A DNA stretch of 64,000 nucleotides from Plectrocnemia conspersa (taxonomy: Eukaryota; Arthropoda; Insecta; Trichoptera; Polycentropodidae): contig VTFK01000125.1 of the NCBI GenBank assembly GCA_009617715.1, positions 868,001-932,000 on the forward strand. Reading direction: 5' to 3'. Of the stretch, positions 25,544 through 38,500 are shown piece after piece; the stretch's first letter is position 1, and the number at the start of each line of letters is the position of its first letter. The notes below the pieces were generated by a model. That model made no database searches. It was not told the DNA's origin and was given only the letters and a program-made list of their open reading frames with translations. Position numbers and translations under genes: made by a program.

Positions 25544-26480
25544 TTATTTGATGATTTGTGGAGGATGTTTATACAGCGAACTGTACACAGTGATCCTTAT
25601 GAATATCTCCTTCTGGAAGGCGTCAGTGCTTGTCCTTGGGCGCGTGTCCTGGAGGTGATGGAGAAGTGAGGCGTAAACTGAGGTCGAAGGAGTCCGTTCA
25701 GCGAAGATGTTCTTGAAGTGAATACTTTCGCACTTGCAGTCTCTGGCAATGAGCTCGTTTGGAATATACCACGGAGCGCTAACTAATATACGGAACACTT
25801 TGTTTTGGAAAGGTTTCTTCTAGATGTTCAGCAAGAGCTTTAGCTTTTTACTTGTTTTCTCTAACCCATTTTCCGTTAAATAGTTGATGATATGATTTGT
25901 TGAGGCTTTTTTTTTTCCTATTCGTAGCTTTTCATAATGAGTAATAACTCTTTAAATATTTTTTTATTGATTAATTTTGTTCTGTTTTTATTAGAAATTT
26001 CAGTTCTTTTATTGATTTATTTTGTTTGATTTTTTTATGTGTAACGAGATGTTTTGTTGGATTTGTAGCGTTTTTGCATATTTTCTCTGATTGAGTATGT
26101 AACCCCAAACTTGGGAGGCATATGAAATTACTGGTCGAATGATAGATTTGTAGAGGAGCAGTTTATTTTTAGTATATAATTTACTTTTTTATTTAATAAT
26201 GGATACAGTTGAGAACGAGTAGCTTTAACTTTGCCAGAAATTTTATCTAGGTGAGGCTTCCAAGTTAGTTTGGAATCCAGGGTTAAGCCCAAATACTTTT
26301 TTTTTATTTTTGCCAATCGAGAGTTTTGTTATACATTTTTAACTGGGGAAGTTTATTTGTGGTATAGGCGTTTTTTCTTCTACGGGTAAACATAACTACA
26401 ATACTTTTATTGGGATTTACTGTTAATATATTTTTTCGTTTTAATGTATATTTTACTAATATTTACAATAAAGATAAGTG
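25544..26480 (-). pseudogene. jockey-like non-LTR reverse transcriptase fragments
   Basis: Minus-strand pieces, from right to left: KYLGLTLDSKLTWKPHLDKI and LYKSIIRPVISYASQVWG (end of the RT domain of jockey/CR1-type LINEs), then a KALAEHLEETF segment normally found before the RT domain, then FRILVSAPWYIPNELI and a tail typical of the ORF2 C-terminus. The order RT-end, pre-RT linker, tail is not that of one intact element, so two copies or a rearrangement are involved. All pieces have frame breaks. Confidence 0.7.
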
Positions 26481-26573
26481 TGTTAGTTTTTTTTAATTTC
26501 TGTCGCCCATTGGTCGCGTACTTGCAAAAAATTTAAATTTACTTAAAAAAAAATTTGTATAATTCTACCTAGC

Positions 26574-26960
26574 ATGCCAAATGATATTTGCACGTGTGTA
26601 GGTTTTTGTGAGTCAATCACTGCATTCCAGTGCTCGGCTGGACTGCAGTGTTTGACTCACATTTATGGAAATCTTCTCATATATAATAAAGTTCGGTGGT
26701 TAAGTAGAGGAAAAGTCATCAACAAATTTGTTAATCATTTAAATGAAGTCAAATTATTTTTAACGAAAACGGTGAAATATGTCTGATTTAGATAATGAAA
26801 TGTGGATTTTTAATTTAATGTTTTTAGCAGACATTACAGAGCATTCAAATTGCTTCAAAATTCTTCAAGGCAAAAATCAAACTATAGCACTGGGCTACTT
26901 TTGTTAAAAAATTGAGATTTTTAAGAAAGACATTGAATTTAAAAAAATATATATTTTCTA
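26574..26960 (+). pseudogene. hAT transposase remnant (GTF2IRD2/ZBED-like)
   Basis: Plus-strand open stretch containing VRWLSRGKVINKFVNHLNEV, a hallmark of hAT transposases annotated as GTF2I-repeat proteins (V-R-W-L-S-R-G-K-V-L). Downstream frames continue with FNVFSRHYRAFKLLQNSS-like sequence, broken by shifts. It is probably the same broad family as the fragment at 1306-1599 but a different part of the protein. Confidence 0.65.
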
Positions 26961-27142
26961 AATATGTAGACGAAATAAGTTGAAAATAAAAATATCGTGT
27001 CGTGTATTGTTCCATTCTAATTGATACTCACCTTACTTAGATGGGACGCTGTGTGAATATTCAGGTAGATATAAAATAAAATCCATATATTTTTTAAAGG
27101 GTAACCCCTTTTTTTATTTCCACATTTATCTTAATTGTAAAA

Positions 27143-27325
27143 CAGCGATCTCCACTACGCGGCCCGCCACGATTAATTGTAATACAATGCTCTTAATTGT
27201 GGCCCCCACCATCCCATTTGTAATACAAAAAGATTTAATTTGGCTTGCCGACCAAAAAAATTTAGCGTAGCGGTACGCGACAAATCTGATAAAGGCCCGC
27301 CTCGAAATAATAGTGGGGATCACTG
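27143..27325. mobile_element. Short hAT-type MITE
   Basis: Ends CAGCGATCTCCACTA (left) and CAGTGATCCCCACTA (right, complement) enclose 183 bp containing GGCCCGCC near both ends. CAGTGATCCCC-type ends are common in hAT elements. The flanking octamers TTGTAAAA and TTGCTTAA match only partly, so the target duplication is decayed or unrelated. The open minus-strand frame across it is incidental. Confidence 0.5.
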
Positions 27326-28020
27326 TTGCTTAATACCATCATAATTGAAATTCACATATATTTTAATAACTATAGTTGACATTTAAAATATCAATGGATA
27401 TATTTATAATCAGAACTGGCATTTAAAGTGCCGTATGCAGTTTTTCGTTAATTTTGACACAATATTTCCAAAAAATACTTTTTTAAAGCGACGTCGGTAT
27501 GTTCTAAATTTCGATCCACCAATCATCAGTCTAAAGCCCACTCCGATTCTCAGCCTTTTCCCTGTTCACCCGACAAACACGATAAACGTTCAAAAGTGAA
27601 CGTGAATTTAGTTTATCTCTGGCAGATCTCAGACTTAAGCTTGCCGACCGTCGCTTAGTTAGGTTAAGTTATGTTTTACATCAATAAGTTAATAACACGT
27701 ATAGTTTAGATAAGTTAAAGACATCAAAAAATAAAATGTAAAAAGACGGATTCACCACTTGGATACATAATAAGTTCTCTTAAATTTGGTCATTTTTCGA
27801 AACTTTACCAAAACATGTAAATAACAAAACTTTTCATACCAACAGCTTTGCTGAAATATATTAATTTTAATCTAACACAGACATTAATTTTATAGATAAA
27901 ATGCCTTCGGCAAATTGAACAGTTACGTTTTTAAATTTTTTCGTTTCTTTAAAGTGAACTATTGTTTTTTTCACATGCACTCTTGTGGTCTTTTAATTGT
28001 ACCCTGTAGTACTAAGTCTT

Positions 28021-28040
28021 GATATATATATATATATAAT
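28021..28040. repeat. AT dinucleotide microsatellite
   Basis: A short run of alternating T and A downstream of the TDRD12-family gene. No function is implied. Confidence 0.8.
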
Positions 28041-28640
28041 TAGAATCACACATAGAGTATAATATTTTAAATCCTTCTCTTATCACTTCTTCGCTCCTCT
28101 CCACCCTGTACTTTTAAGCAAGTGGCGCCCAAGCTGTGGGGCATGTATCAAAGATGCTTTTAAAAAGCTATCTGAAATAGGCAGTTTTTGCCCCAATTTC
28201 AAATATTCTAAATAGTCAGTAAAATAGTTTAGGCGCCACTGCTCTAAGCCTTTCCGTTATAATTAAATTTAAGTTATAACATTACACCGATTAAGAACTA
28301 GTATAATAGCAAAGATAGCACTCTTTGAATATATTAAATTGAATCAGTTCTAACATATTTTGAAATATAATTTCTACTGATTCACAAAAAAATCTTTTGA
28401 ACAAGTTACATAAAACGGGGTTTTATAAGATTCATTGACGATAAACAGGCCTTTGGTTTTTGAAACGAGATGATTTAGTTTAGTTAGTTGCGATGCCCAG
28501 AATGGGTCTTATGATCAAATGATTAAATCTAACTGCTTAATTAAGAGCTCTCTAATTTGAGAGAATGCTGCCTTTGCTTAATGTTAATTATAATTGATTA
28601 CGTGTTTATATATTAATCGATATTAGAATATTTTAAATAT

Positions 28641-31600
28641 TTATTCGATATCGCTGTCATCATGATTATATCCATACGTTGGCAATAGACTCAAATACAT
28701 ATTATCGTCATCTGCGTCTTCTTCGATATCTTCGCGTCCAAAATCTTCAGATAAATAATCAAACTGTACCCATCTGGGTTCATCTTCAGCAGTGAGTGCG
28801 CCCCATAGCCCTGGTCGTATCTTGGCCAACTTGACCTCAACAGAAAGCTCGCCAGCGAAATGCTCACATTTATCGACGACCACGATACCATAAAATTCCA
28901 ACTCGAATCTATAGTAAATGTCGTTGTGAAACGTCTTGAAATCGATGGTATCTTTAGTTATGTTCATTTGGTAATCTTTGACTGCTACTAGATCTATCTT
29001 AATTTTAACGTACTCCATGTCTTGCTGCCATATGATCATCGGGGCGTTAGTGTCGATCGATTGAAATTCATTAGACATAACGTGACGGCAAGAATATCTG
29101 CGAATCATGAATCGATCTTCCGATTGAGTTGGAGTTTCGTTTGCGCAATACGAAATGCTAGGGCTGCAGAAGAAATCATCGCTGACTGGTTCACTTATTT
29201 CACTCGCAGAGTCTAAATCGTCATTCTCCCTAATCCTCGAGTAGTACATTTCGCGGGTGTTGCGCAAAAGATGCAATTTATTTTCGTTTACATAATATGC
29301 ATAGAGATTCTGAACTAAAGAATCGTTTAGCATTCCATGTTCATCATGCAAAGCGATGGAATATTTGATCCCTTTGGTGAACTTGGCCTCTACTTGGGCT
29401 ATTTTAATTGCTGATATCGGCACAGACGTTCTATAGAACAATAATTTCAGCATGTTAACAGATTCGCCATGTATACTTTCCAATCCGTCCAAATTGCATT
29501 CAATAGCTTGAAAAGGTAACTTCATCATAACGTTTCCAGTTATCGGGTAGATATCTTCAGCTTTAACGTCAGACCAAACTCCGTAATCGACATAGAAGCA
29601 CGTGACAACTTTCCCGCCATTTAAGATTGCGTCGATACGAGCCCTTCCGAATTCCGACGCCGAATATCTAGCGACACAATAATCGCCACTTTCAAAAATC
29701 CAGGATTCGCCAGCGACAAATTCTCTCACGTACATTTTCAAATCTTCAGACAGGTAATTCAGCGCAGCGTCGAAACCGAATAACCTCACAAAGAAAACGT
29801 CGATCGATAAAGCACTACAAAGCATTACCTCGTTGAATTCGCCTTCGATGAATTCAGCCCATACAGGTTCCGGCAGTATGTTTTTAGCAATATAGCCTTT
29901 CGATTGGTGCATATATATGGGAAATTGAAGCGAAAATCTCCCGAAAATATGATTGAGCAGTTTCAGATGTTTAGTGTTAGCTTCTCCTATCTTGTTGGAT
30001 ATGATGAACTGGTTAATATTTGTGCTTACGGCACTATCGTTGTTGTACGCATTACTGCATATCACCACAGGAGAAACCCATAGAGTGCTTTTCATCCCCA
30101 ATACTATCTTACCTTCCATGTAATAGTTTTCTTCGTAGTTTTTAAAGAACTTCTTCATCCGTTTTTGCGATATACTACTCCAATTTACATCGGAATCGCT
30201 GGGCGATACACCAACAAGTCTAATATTAATAATGTTCGAATTGAAGCATTTTAACAATTCCGGTAGTTCGAACAGCTCCTTTACTGAAACAAACTTCTTT
30301 TCACAATCGTCTAGCAGAAACACCTTTGCGAATAGTTCTCCGTTCCCTGTATATTTTTGTAAGTCCACTATCTCGCATCTCGCATACAAAGTCGATCCAA
30401 CAGCGCATCGAATGCCAACTTCTGGTTTTACCAAACGACGCCACTTCCAATTCTTTCTAAAATATTCACGCATCTCTACGAATACGGGTATTTGCGGATG
30501 ATCGAATTTGTATACATCACCTTGCTCACTGACGTGCTCCAACAAATGGACGATGTAATGAGCCGCGTTTATCATATATAGCTTTTGAAACCTTATAGTT
30601 CCGTAGCCAGGAATCCAACTGTTGAGTTTATCCACTTCTGGAATTAACATATGTCTGTGAAAGCAATCGTCGTTCTTGCATTCGCCAAATTGTAACAATT
30701 CTTCGCATACAACTCCCTTGCTTTCTTCCAATGCGATATTAATTTTAGAAAGAATAGCATATGTATTATGGTCGAATTCAACCTTGAACTTTTCTGCCAG
30801 CTTGGAGACGAAAGGCCAATGCAGACTGTTTTCTTCGCTGACATAAATTTCGAGCTTAACACTCGATTCGCTATTGATCCACAACGACGGCCCAGACTCG
30901 GCGAGCACTTTAAATCTTTGGTTCATAATATCAAAATCTTCGCACATACTGAAGAATATCAAACGATCGGCATCGCATGCGACTATCTTTTTCACGTTTT
31001 CATCACAGCACAATAGTATCGTGCGTGTTATCGTAACGGGCGATAACCATAACAAGTTTATGTTGTTAAAGTCTTTGTCCTTAATGTTATTTGGCAACAA
31101 AAGGATCCCCGACTTTTCACAAATTTTCTTCAAGTGCATATGCATAACTACTGTTTCATATTTGTTATTGCAAAAAATGACCGTCTTCCTATAGGTTTCA
31201 TCCAAATCGATTCTCTCGAGCAAGTGCCTGATTTTTAGCGATTCTCTGACAAAGTTAATCTGCATTTTTATACCGTATGAATAATTCAAGATTTCTTTAT
31301 CAGTAATTACGTTCAACCAAGGATCGATACTCAATACGTACATCTGTTTTAAAAGCTTGCAATAGGTTGCGGCGGTTCCGCTCACTTTTCTTCTATCTTC
31401 TCGAAGAAGCTCGACTAGCATATTCGCATTTTCTCTATTTTTTTCAATTAAATGCATATCAATCAATACAATATGAAATAGACGGAAAAATGTTTCCCTA
31501 TATTTCATAAATTTATGAATAAGGGATGATGTCATTACTAAAACGTCTACCTCTCTGTACTGCAATTCAAAATCTAACGTGTCGCTGGCGCAACGAACGA

Positions 31601-34154
31601 CACGCGCAAATATTGTATGTTCCAGCATCTTTGCCATGGTACTCTCGATTTCTTTGGCTGACTCTCCGTTAGGACATATTATAAGCACAAAAGGTCCACT
31701 CATCGACCCATAGTCTAATGATAGCATACCTTCGATGACTCTGCTCAGCGGTTCCAATATGCTTTTAATTATATTGCTATTCTGCGGACCGATGCAGAAT
31801 ACGCTGCGATCGCGCAAAACTGGCGGTGTAGAAGCTGTTTCGATGGGCATCATAGTATTTGTTATGATTTCTTCCTCATTGGTGATTGGAAAAGTAGGAC
31901 GCTCCAAATCTTGCATTTCTTGCATGTGCGTGTGGATTACTAGCGTTGGGGTACGCTTAATTATTTTAGCCGTAATATCCCTGTCTAACCCGGACATCTG
32001 AAGACTTTCTAAAATTAAAAAAATATATTCATAAACTTACACAGTTGATACATATGCACTAACGGCATTAATTGTAGACACTTTTTGTATGTGGCGCTGC
32101 CTCAAAAAATAATAAATATAGATATCGTTTTTTGGCTATTGATATCCAAGTTCATTGTCGGCACTTTACCGCCAGCAATTAATCGCTAGCAGTTTACCGC
32201 TGCGTCAATTGATCGCATAAACAATTTATCGCGAGGCAGATGCAATACATATAATTTATATATAATACATTCAATGGTCATTTAAAATTAAAAATAAGAT
32301 TTTTAACTCTTTGGACTTGTTAATCAAAAATAATTTTACCTTGATCTAATTGATTTAAAATGATATTTTATGTTAGTCGATTTTCGCGTTCAAATGGTTA
32401 AATAAATACAAATTTACTAACATTGACCAGCGGAATTATTTGATACATTTTAATAAAATTATACTCATAATAAACATATTTTTTGAACTTCCAATAAATT
32501 AATACGTGTAAGTTAGGTTTAGGTTTAAACAGAAAATTAACGTTTCGCAACTATCAAATTGCATTTTATGATGTTTAAGAACCTTTTAAAATACGTCTTG
32601 ATTTAAAAACAAAATTTTAGTAAATAAAACATGCTAGCGATCGTTTGTTTATGTAGTTAATTGCTGGCGGTGAATTGTGGGCGATTTTTACAAAATAAAC
32701 AATTTTGATGTGAATTTAAAATAAAAATCTGGGGCCAAATAAAAATAGGTGAATTGTTAGATATCCATAAATGTCGAAGATGCAAAAAAATATGATCATG
32801 AAGCACATCCTACTCAGATGACTGAGAAAATAAACTAATCCAATTCGACATAGAATATTGGGAAGGCTCGATTGCACAAAAGAAATATCCTAGCGATTAA
32901 TTGCTGGCGGTGAATTGCGGACGATATTTTTTTATCTGTGCTGATGCACATCTGGACTTTACATTTCGATATTGAAAAAATGGGATTTTCGATGGTTGTC
33001 GAGTGAACAATACACATTTTTTTTTAAAGAGCCAAGTGAATCATTAGATATCCATAAATGTCAATGTTTCATCAGGTGGCCGAGAAAATTAACTAGTCCG
33101 ATTCGACAGTGCATAGTAACATTAAGCAGATTGGGAATGCTTGGAGACTAGGTGTATAGATTTCGCACTAATTGAATCGAAACTGATTGGTGTGTATGAT
33201 ATCCAAAATAATGTGGCGAAATTAGCTCTCTATAATATCAAGGAACTTTTTATCTCATCCACCTTATTGTCCAGACCTTGCTCCTTCCGACTACCATATA
33301 TTTCGATCGATGCAACACTTCTTAGACGGAAAAATTCAAATATTGATGATGTGAAAAGAGGGCTATTGGAATATTTTAAATTAAACCCTAAAATATCTAT
33401 TAAAAAAATGACCGAGAGATGGGAGAAGATTATATCTTTAGAAGTAAATTACATTTAAATCATTGAAATTTAAATGAATATTTAAAAGTAATTTTATTGA
33501 TAAATTTATAAAAAATAGTCCACAATTGATGCCAATGGGGTATGTACATACATATATTTGTTATTAAATTAAAGAAAGACATGTATCTAAATAATTACCT
33601 GTCACGAAATGAAATTCAATCGATTTTTTAATATCAAATATTTTATCAATCATTGGTTTCGTTTTAAGATCACACGTGTATGTAAATCTTTTAAATTCTG
33701 AAAACTTATTTGCATATCCAAGTTCGACGAATAGTTTTGAAATATCGTGACATATTCCATTTTTAATGACTGTCAGCTGACCAAAGCTGACGCTGCAAGA
33801 TGGAAAAGTTGCTTGCCTAAAAAATACAAAAATCTTTATTTTTTGCTGCATTATGTTAAACTAATTTAAAAATTAAAATACTGACTTTCTGTTATACCAC
33901 AATGGCATATAACATATATATTGGGCCCCGGAGATGAGTTTTTTCAACATGTCGGTAGCCTGTACAGTCCAATCGTTATCGACCAGGCAACGGTGATTAT
34001 TGATTGGAAGCACTCCATATAGTCCAATTTGGAAATAAAAATTATTCGGACCATCGCCACACCAAATCTTATCGTAATGGGTCGCCCATAAAAAATGGGG
34101 GTTGTGAATGTTAATCACCTTCAGGCGATACGTTGAATATTTTCTTGGAAACAT
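28641..34154 (-). CDS. Tdrd12: TDRD12 / Yb-family Tudor-helicase-CS protein (piRNA pathway)
   Basis: Exons 33886-34154 (ATG at 34152-34154), 33599-33816 and 28641-32008 join in exact phase: 3855 bases, 1284 residues. Order of domains: N-terminal Tudor (about 1-160); helicase-like region whose Walker A position is GPQNSNIIKS (236-245) and whose DEAD box is DMHL (346-349); C-terminal helicase half with KTVIFC; CCCH finger C-x8-C-x4-C-x3-H (597-615); Tudor 2 (about 630-755); Tudor 3 with CFYVDYGVW (966-974); CS/p23 domain (about 1155-1251); acidic tail. This layout is that of TDRD12 and the fly Yb/SoYb/BoYb proteins, perinuclear factors in piRNA biogenesis. The degenerate ATPase motifs suggest RNA or protein binding without normal helicase activity. 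An acceptor two bases before the ATG implies a 5' UTR exon upstream. Which Yb paralogue is equivalent is unknown. Confidence 0.92.
32157..32925. repeat. Repeat with GCTGGCGGTGAATTG motifs in TDRD12 intron
   Basis: The motif TTAATTGCTGGCGGTGAATT occurs at about 32657 and again at about 32897 on the plus strand. An inverted form (ACCGCCAGCAATTAATCGC) occurs at about 32169. The inverted pair 32157-32690 looks like the ends of a small DNA element inside the 1.6-kb intron 32009-33598. No coding sequence is seen in it. Confidence 0.45.
33141..33470 (+). pseudogene. mariner transposase C-terminal remnant
   Basis: Inside the TDRD12 intron, on the opposite strand. One frame reads HPPYCPDLAPSDYHIFRSMQ, the catalytic DD34D-type motif region of mariner transposases, and another continues with NIDDVKRGLLEYF and RWEKII..NYI. 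At least one shift separates them. It is a decayed fragment without resolved ends. Confidence 0.75.
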
Positions 34155-34159
34155 ATCTG

Positions 34160-35490
34160 AAAAAAAAAATTATGAAAAATTCACAAAAAAGAAAGAATAC
34201 TTAATCAATTATCTTCAACAAAATGATCTAAAAACGCTCAATAATATTTTTAACGCTACTATTTTTCATCAAAGCCTAATTTTTACGTTAAATAATATTA
34301 TACATATTTTTTATAAAGATGAAGCACTCCTAAAATAATTTTATTTCCAAACTATTATTATTTTTTACCAATCGTATATATGTGCCCCCTTAAATTTCCA
34401 CAATTGGTTTTAATAAAAAAATCCGCAACGCAACTTGAGTGAATTAAAAACATAGTGAGAAATAAGTAAAAAATAATCTAATAGCAAAACAAATCTTTAC
34501 GTTATTAAGAAATATATAAATTTTCTGTAATGATGATCTCATTATTAAAGATTTTTTTCTGATTTATGAAAAGTTTTAATTCAAAAAATTTAAGCAAAGA
34601 GCAAAAAAGCAATCGCTACGCGGCTAGTTAAAATATCGCATTTCATTAAAAATAAGCATATTTTATCATAAAATCGTAAAAAAAAAATCGCTACGTAGCA
34701 AAATAGGCGAAGACATTCTATTCATAAAATGAATTAGTTTTACGTTTCATTTTTTTTTGTAATACGATGAAAAAAGGACTTGCCCATGTATTGTAGAATT
34801 TGTAAATTTATTTTTTTACAAAAGCATATCATTCATATTTATTAGTAAAACAACAATTTTTTAAAAATATCTTTATTAATATTTTTATTATATATATTGA
34901 ATTACATAAAATATTTATTTATATAATATATTAAATTATCTTCTGTGTCATTGTTTCTTTTTAGATGCCGTTGTTTGTATCAGTAAATATTTTGATTAAT
35001 CCTGAAATCAAAAAACACATAACACAAGATGTATCAATAAAATAAATTTTATTAATCATAATTTATATTAATAATTAATAAGCTTAGTCAAAATTACCTC
35101 TCACGAGTGCGCAGTAAGTAGATATTGTGATAAAAAACAAACTACGCTAGCACTATGATGTTTTAGCATCTACGTCACAAATAATATGTGATCATTGTAT
35201 TTCATAAAGAAATTCACAACTAATTTAGCCAAATTAAAAATTTGGTAAAAATCAGCTTGCTAGTTCTTTAACAAAGTGCATATCCATAACCAAAACCATA
35301 CCAAAGAAGCCGAAACCACACATTAATTAGTATGTGTTAAAAGCATTAAAAGTACAAACAATAGGCACTCCAACCGCTATTTGTTTATAAAAAATCGATT
35401 AAAATGACTTAAAGCATAAATGATGAAAAACTTGTGACAATGAATGAAATAGTTTGAGGAAATGATGACCGGCTAAAAAGGGTTGAGACC
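34160..35490. other. AT-rich DNA between TDRD12 and the satellite, no gene seen
   Basis: Very AT-rich sequence. Two copies of an ATCGCTACG motif occur near 34613 and 34688. I see no supported exon other than the candidate UTR exon listed separately. Confidence 0.4.
35097..35165 (-). other. Candidate 5' UTR exon of the TDRD12-family gene
   Basis: Minus-strand sequence ...TACTGCGCACTCGTGAGAG followed by GTAATT is a plausible splice donor about 0.95 kb upstream of the acceptor at 34157-34159 that precedes the start codon. No competing gene is nearby. Borders and use are inferred from position only. Confidence 0.25.
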
Positions 35491-35495
35491 GGCTC

Positions 35496-35545
35496 CGATT
35501 CAGGGTTGCTAGATATCCCGCTGGATATCTAGCAACCCTGAATCG
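35496..35545. repeat. Perfect 23-bp inverted repeat with 4-base loop
   Basis: Arms at 35496-35518 and 35523-35545 are exact complements (core CAGGGTTGCTAGATATCC) around the loop CGCT. It could extrude a cruciform in DNA or form a hairpin in RNA. It lies about 50 bases before the first satellite monomer. No run of T follows, so it is not a simple terminator. Confidence 0.9.
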
Positions 35546-35584
35546 TAGAAGCTATTTAATACAATAATTTAAAAAATTCAACAA

Positions 35585-38500
35585 AATTCAACATCGACGC
35601 CATTTCAATATAAAAAGAGAAAGGAGGGGGAAAGAAAGGGGAAAAAATCTTAAAAAATCAATAAAATATTTTGAAAAAAACTGAATGGCACAAATTAAAA
35701 AAAAAACAATATTCTATATTATAGAACATGTTGGCCAGCTTTAAATTTAAAATATATAAAAATATTTGCAAAATTAAAAATATAACACTTCGTTATAGAA
35801 AATTTTGAATTGCCCCTCCCGAAATCTGTCAATTATGAACACAGACTCAATTAATCAATGCTTATAATAATTTCTAAAATGTATTTATATCGACGCCATT
35901 TTGTAAAGAGAGAGGGGGGCAAAGGGTGAAGAGGGGGAAGAGTGAATATAGAGAAGAGAGAAAGAGGGTTAACAAATCTTCATAGATTGTTAGGTTTTTG
36001 TAAATTATCGGTAGATTAAATTAAAATAGGAGAAAAACCGAAAAACTTCATTATAGAGACTGTTGGCCAGCTTTAAATTCAAAATAAAAAAAATTAAATT
36101 AGTGAAAATTAATTTATGAAACAATTTCTAAAAAAGTTTGACAATCCTTTGTTACGCCGCTTTGCATCCTCCCTCCCTCTCCCCTCTTCCCCCACCCCTG
36201 ATCTCTTCTCTTCCCCCTTCGCCCCCCTTTCGTCATCAAAATGGCGTCGCTATCAATACGTTCCCGAAATTATTATCGACATATTTAAAATGGGCCTTTC
36301 CTTTCACGGATAATAAATATCCGGCGGGTCGAGACAAAAACATTTTAGAAGCAATTTTCAAAACAGTTTGTTTTACATTTATTACAAAATATTTTTTTTT
36401 AATTTTAAATTTTAAGCTTAACATTTTCTATAACGTAGTATTTCGGTTTGTCTTATTTATTAATTAGTTCCTTCAAGAATTTTTCGAAAATCTGACAAAC
36501 CTTATCTACGCAGTTTTGTATATACCTCTCCCTCTTTTTTCTACCACACCTCTGGCCTCCTGTCTTCCCTCTCTTTACCACTCGCCCCCTCTCTCTTCAT
36601 AAAAATGACGTCGATAAGGATTGAAAAATTTTCGACAATTTTCCGTGGAACAAATTAAAAAAAGAAGACAAGCCTAAATACTACGGTATAAAAAATGTTA
36701 AGCTTTAAATTTAAAATAATGAAAAATAAGTTAAGCAATCTGTTTAAGAAATTTCTTCTTAAATTAATTTTGACTTGCCCCGCCCGAAATCTATCAACTC
36801 AGAAGAAATAGGCAATTTACTGATGCCTATAATAATTTCTGAAATGTAATGATATCGACACCATGTTGTAAAGAGAGAGGGGAGCAAAGGGTGGAGGCAG
36901 AGTAGGGAGAAAGAGGGTTAACAAAGCTTCGAAAATTTTGGAGGAACAAATTAAAAGAGAGACGCATCGAAATACTACGTTATAAAAATGTTAGTCAACT
37001 TTAAATTTTAAATATAAATAAATATTTTGCAACAAGAAGCAAAGAATATAACAATTTTTGGAATATATTGTAGTCAACACCATTTTGATGAATAGTGGTG
37101 GGGTGAGGGATGAAGAGTGGGAAGAGATGAAGTCAGAGAAATGTTAGAGGGGAATGTAAACAGCGGATTTCCAAATTTTCGGAAATTTTTGCCAGAAGAA
37201 ATTATAAATAAGATATACCTAAATATACAATGTCTAAAATAATTTTAGAAATGTAATGATATCGACGCCATTTTGTAAAGAGAGAGGGAAGCGAAGAGTG
37301 AAGAGAGGGAAGAAAGGGAGAGGGGTAGATAAGGTTTGTCAGATTTTCAAAAATTTTCGGAGGAACTAATTACAAAAGAAGACAAACCGTAATACTACGT
37401 TATAGATAATGTTGTCCAGCTTTAAATTTGAATTTAAGAAAGTATTTTGCAACAAATGGCAAAAAAATTGTTTTAAAAATTGTTTCAAAAATTTTTTTGT
37501 CTCGACCCGCCGGATATTTGTCATCCCTTAACGGGAAGGTCCATTTTATATATACCAATAATAATTTCTGGAACGTATCAATAACGGCGGGGGGTGAAGA
37601 GAGGGAAGAGAGAAGATCAGAGGTGGGTGAAGAGGAGAGAGGGGGGTGCAAAGTTTCGTAACAAAAGATTATCAAATTTTTGGAATTGTTGTCGTAACAA
37701 ATTAGAAAAGAAGATGAATCTAGATACTATGTCTTTGAAAATGTTGTTCAGCTTTAAATTTATAAAAAATATTTTGAACAATCTGTTTTAGAATTTTTTT
37801 TTCTAATAATTTTGACTTGCTCCGTTTGAAATTTGTTAAATCAGAACAAAATGGCAAATAAACTATGCCATAATAATTTTAGAAGTGTAATGACATCGAC
37901 GCCATTTTGTATAGAGAGAGAGAGGGGCGAGGAGTGAAGAGAGGAAAGAGAGGGAGAGGGGGCTTCAAATCGGCGCAGATGAGGTTTGCCAGATTTTCAA
38001 AAATTTTCCGAGGTATTAATTAAAAAAGAAGACCAACTTAAATACTACGTTATTGAAAATTCTGGCTTGCTTTAAATTTAAATCTAAAAATATATTTTGC
38101 AACAAACGACAAACAATTTATTTTAGAAATTGCTTCTAAAATGTTTTTGTCTATACCTGCCGGATATTTGTCATCCTTGAACGAGAAGGCGCATTTTACA
38201 TATGCCTATAAAATTTTTTGGAACGTATTGATAACGACGCCATTTTGATGACCAAAAGGGGGTGAGGGATGAAGAGAGGGAAGAGAGATCAGAGGTGGGG
38301 AAAGAGGGAAGAGGGGGGGTGCAAAGCTGCGTAACAAAAGAATGTCAAATTCTTGAAATTTTTTGTCGGAACAAATTAGAAAAGAATATGAACCTAAATA
38401 CTATGTCATAAAAAATGTTTTGTTGTCTAAAATTTAGTGATATGGACGCCATTTTGCAAAGAGAGAGGAGTGAAGAGTGAAGAGAGGGAGGCAATGGAGA

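Noticed and set aside
30232..31194. Several plus-strand ORFs of 80-106 codons
   Set aside because: They lie opposite the TDRD12-family exon and have no domain.
35496..35545. Hairpin as a transcription terminator or tRNA-like structure
   Set aside because: No T-run follows, no A/B box or cloverleaf is present, and the genome is eukaryotic.
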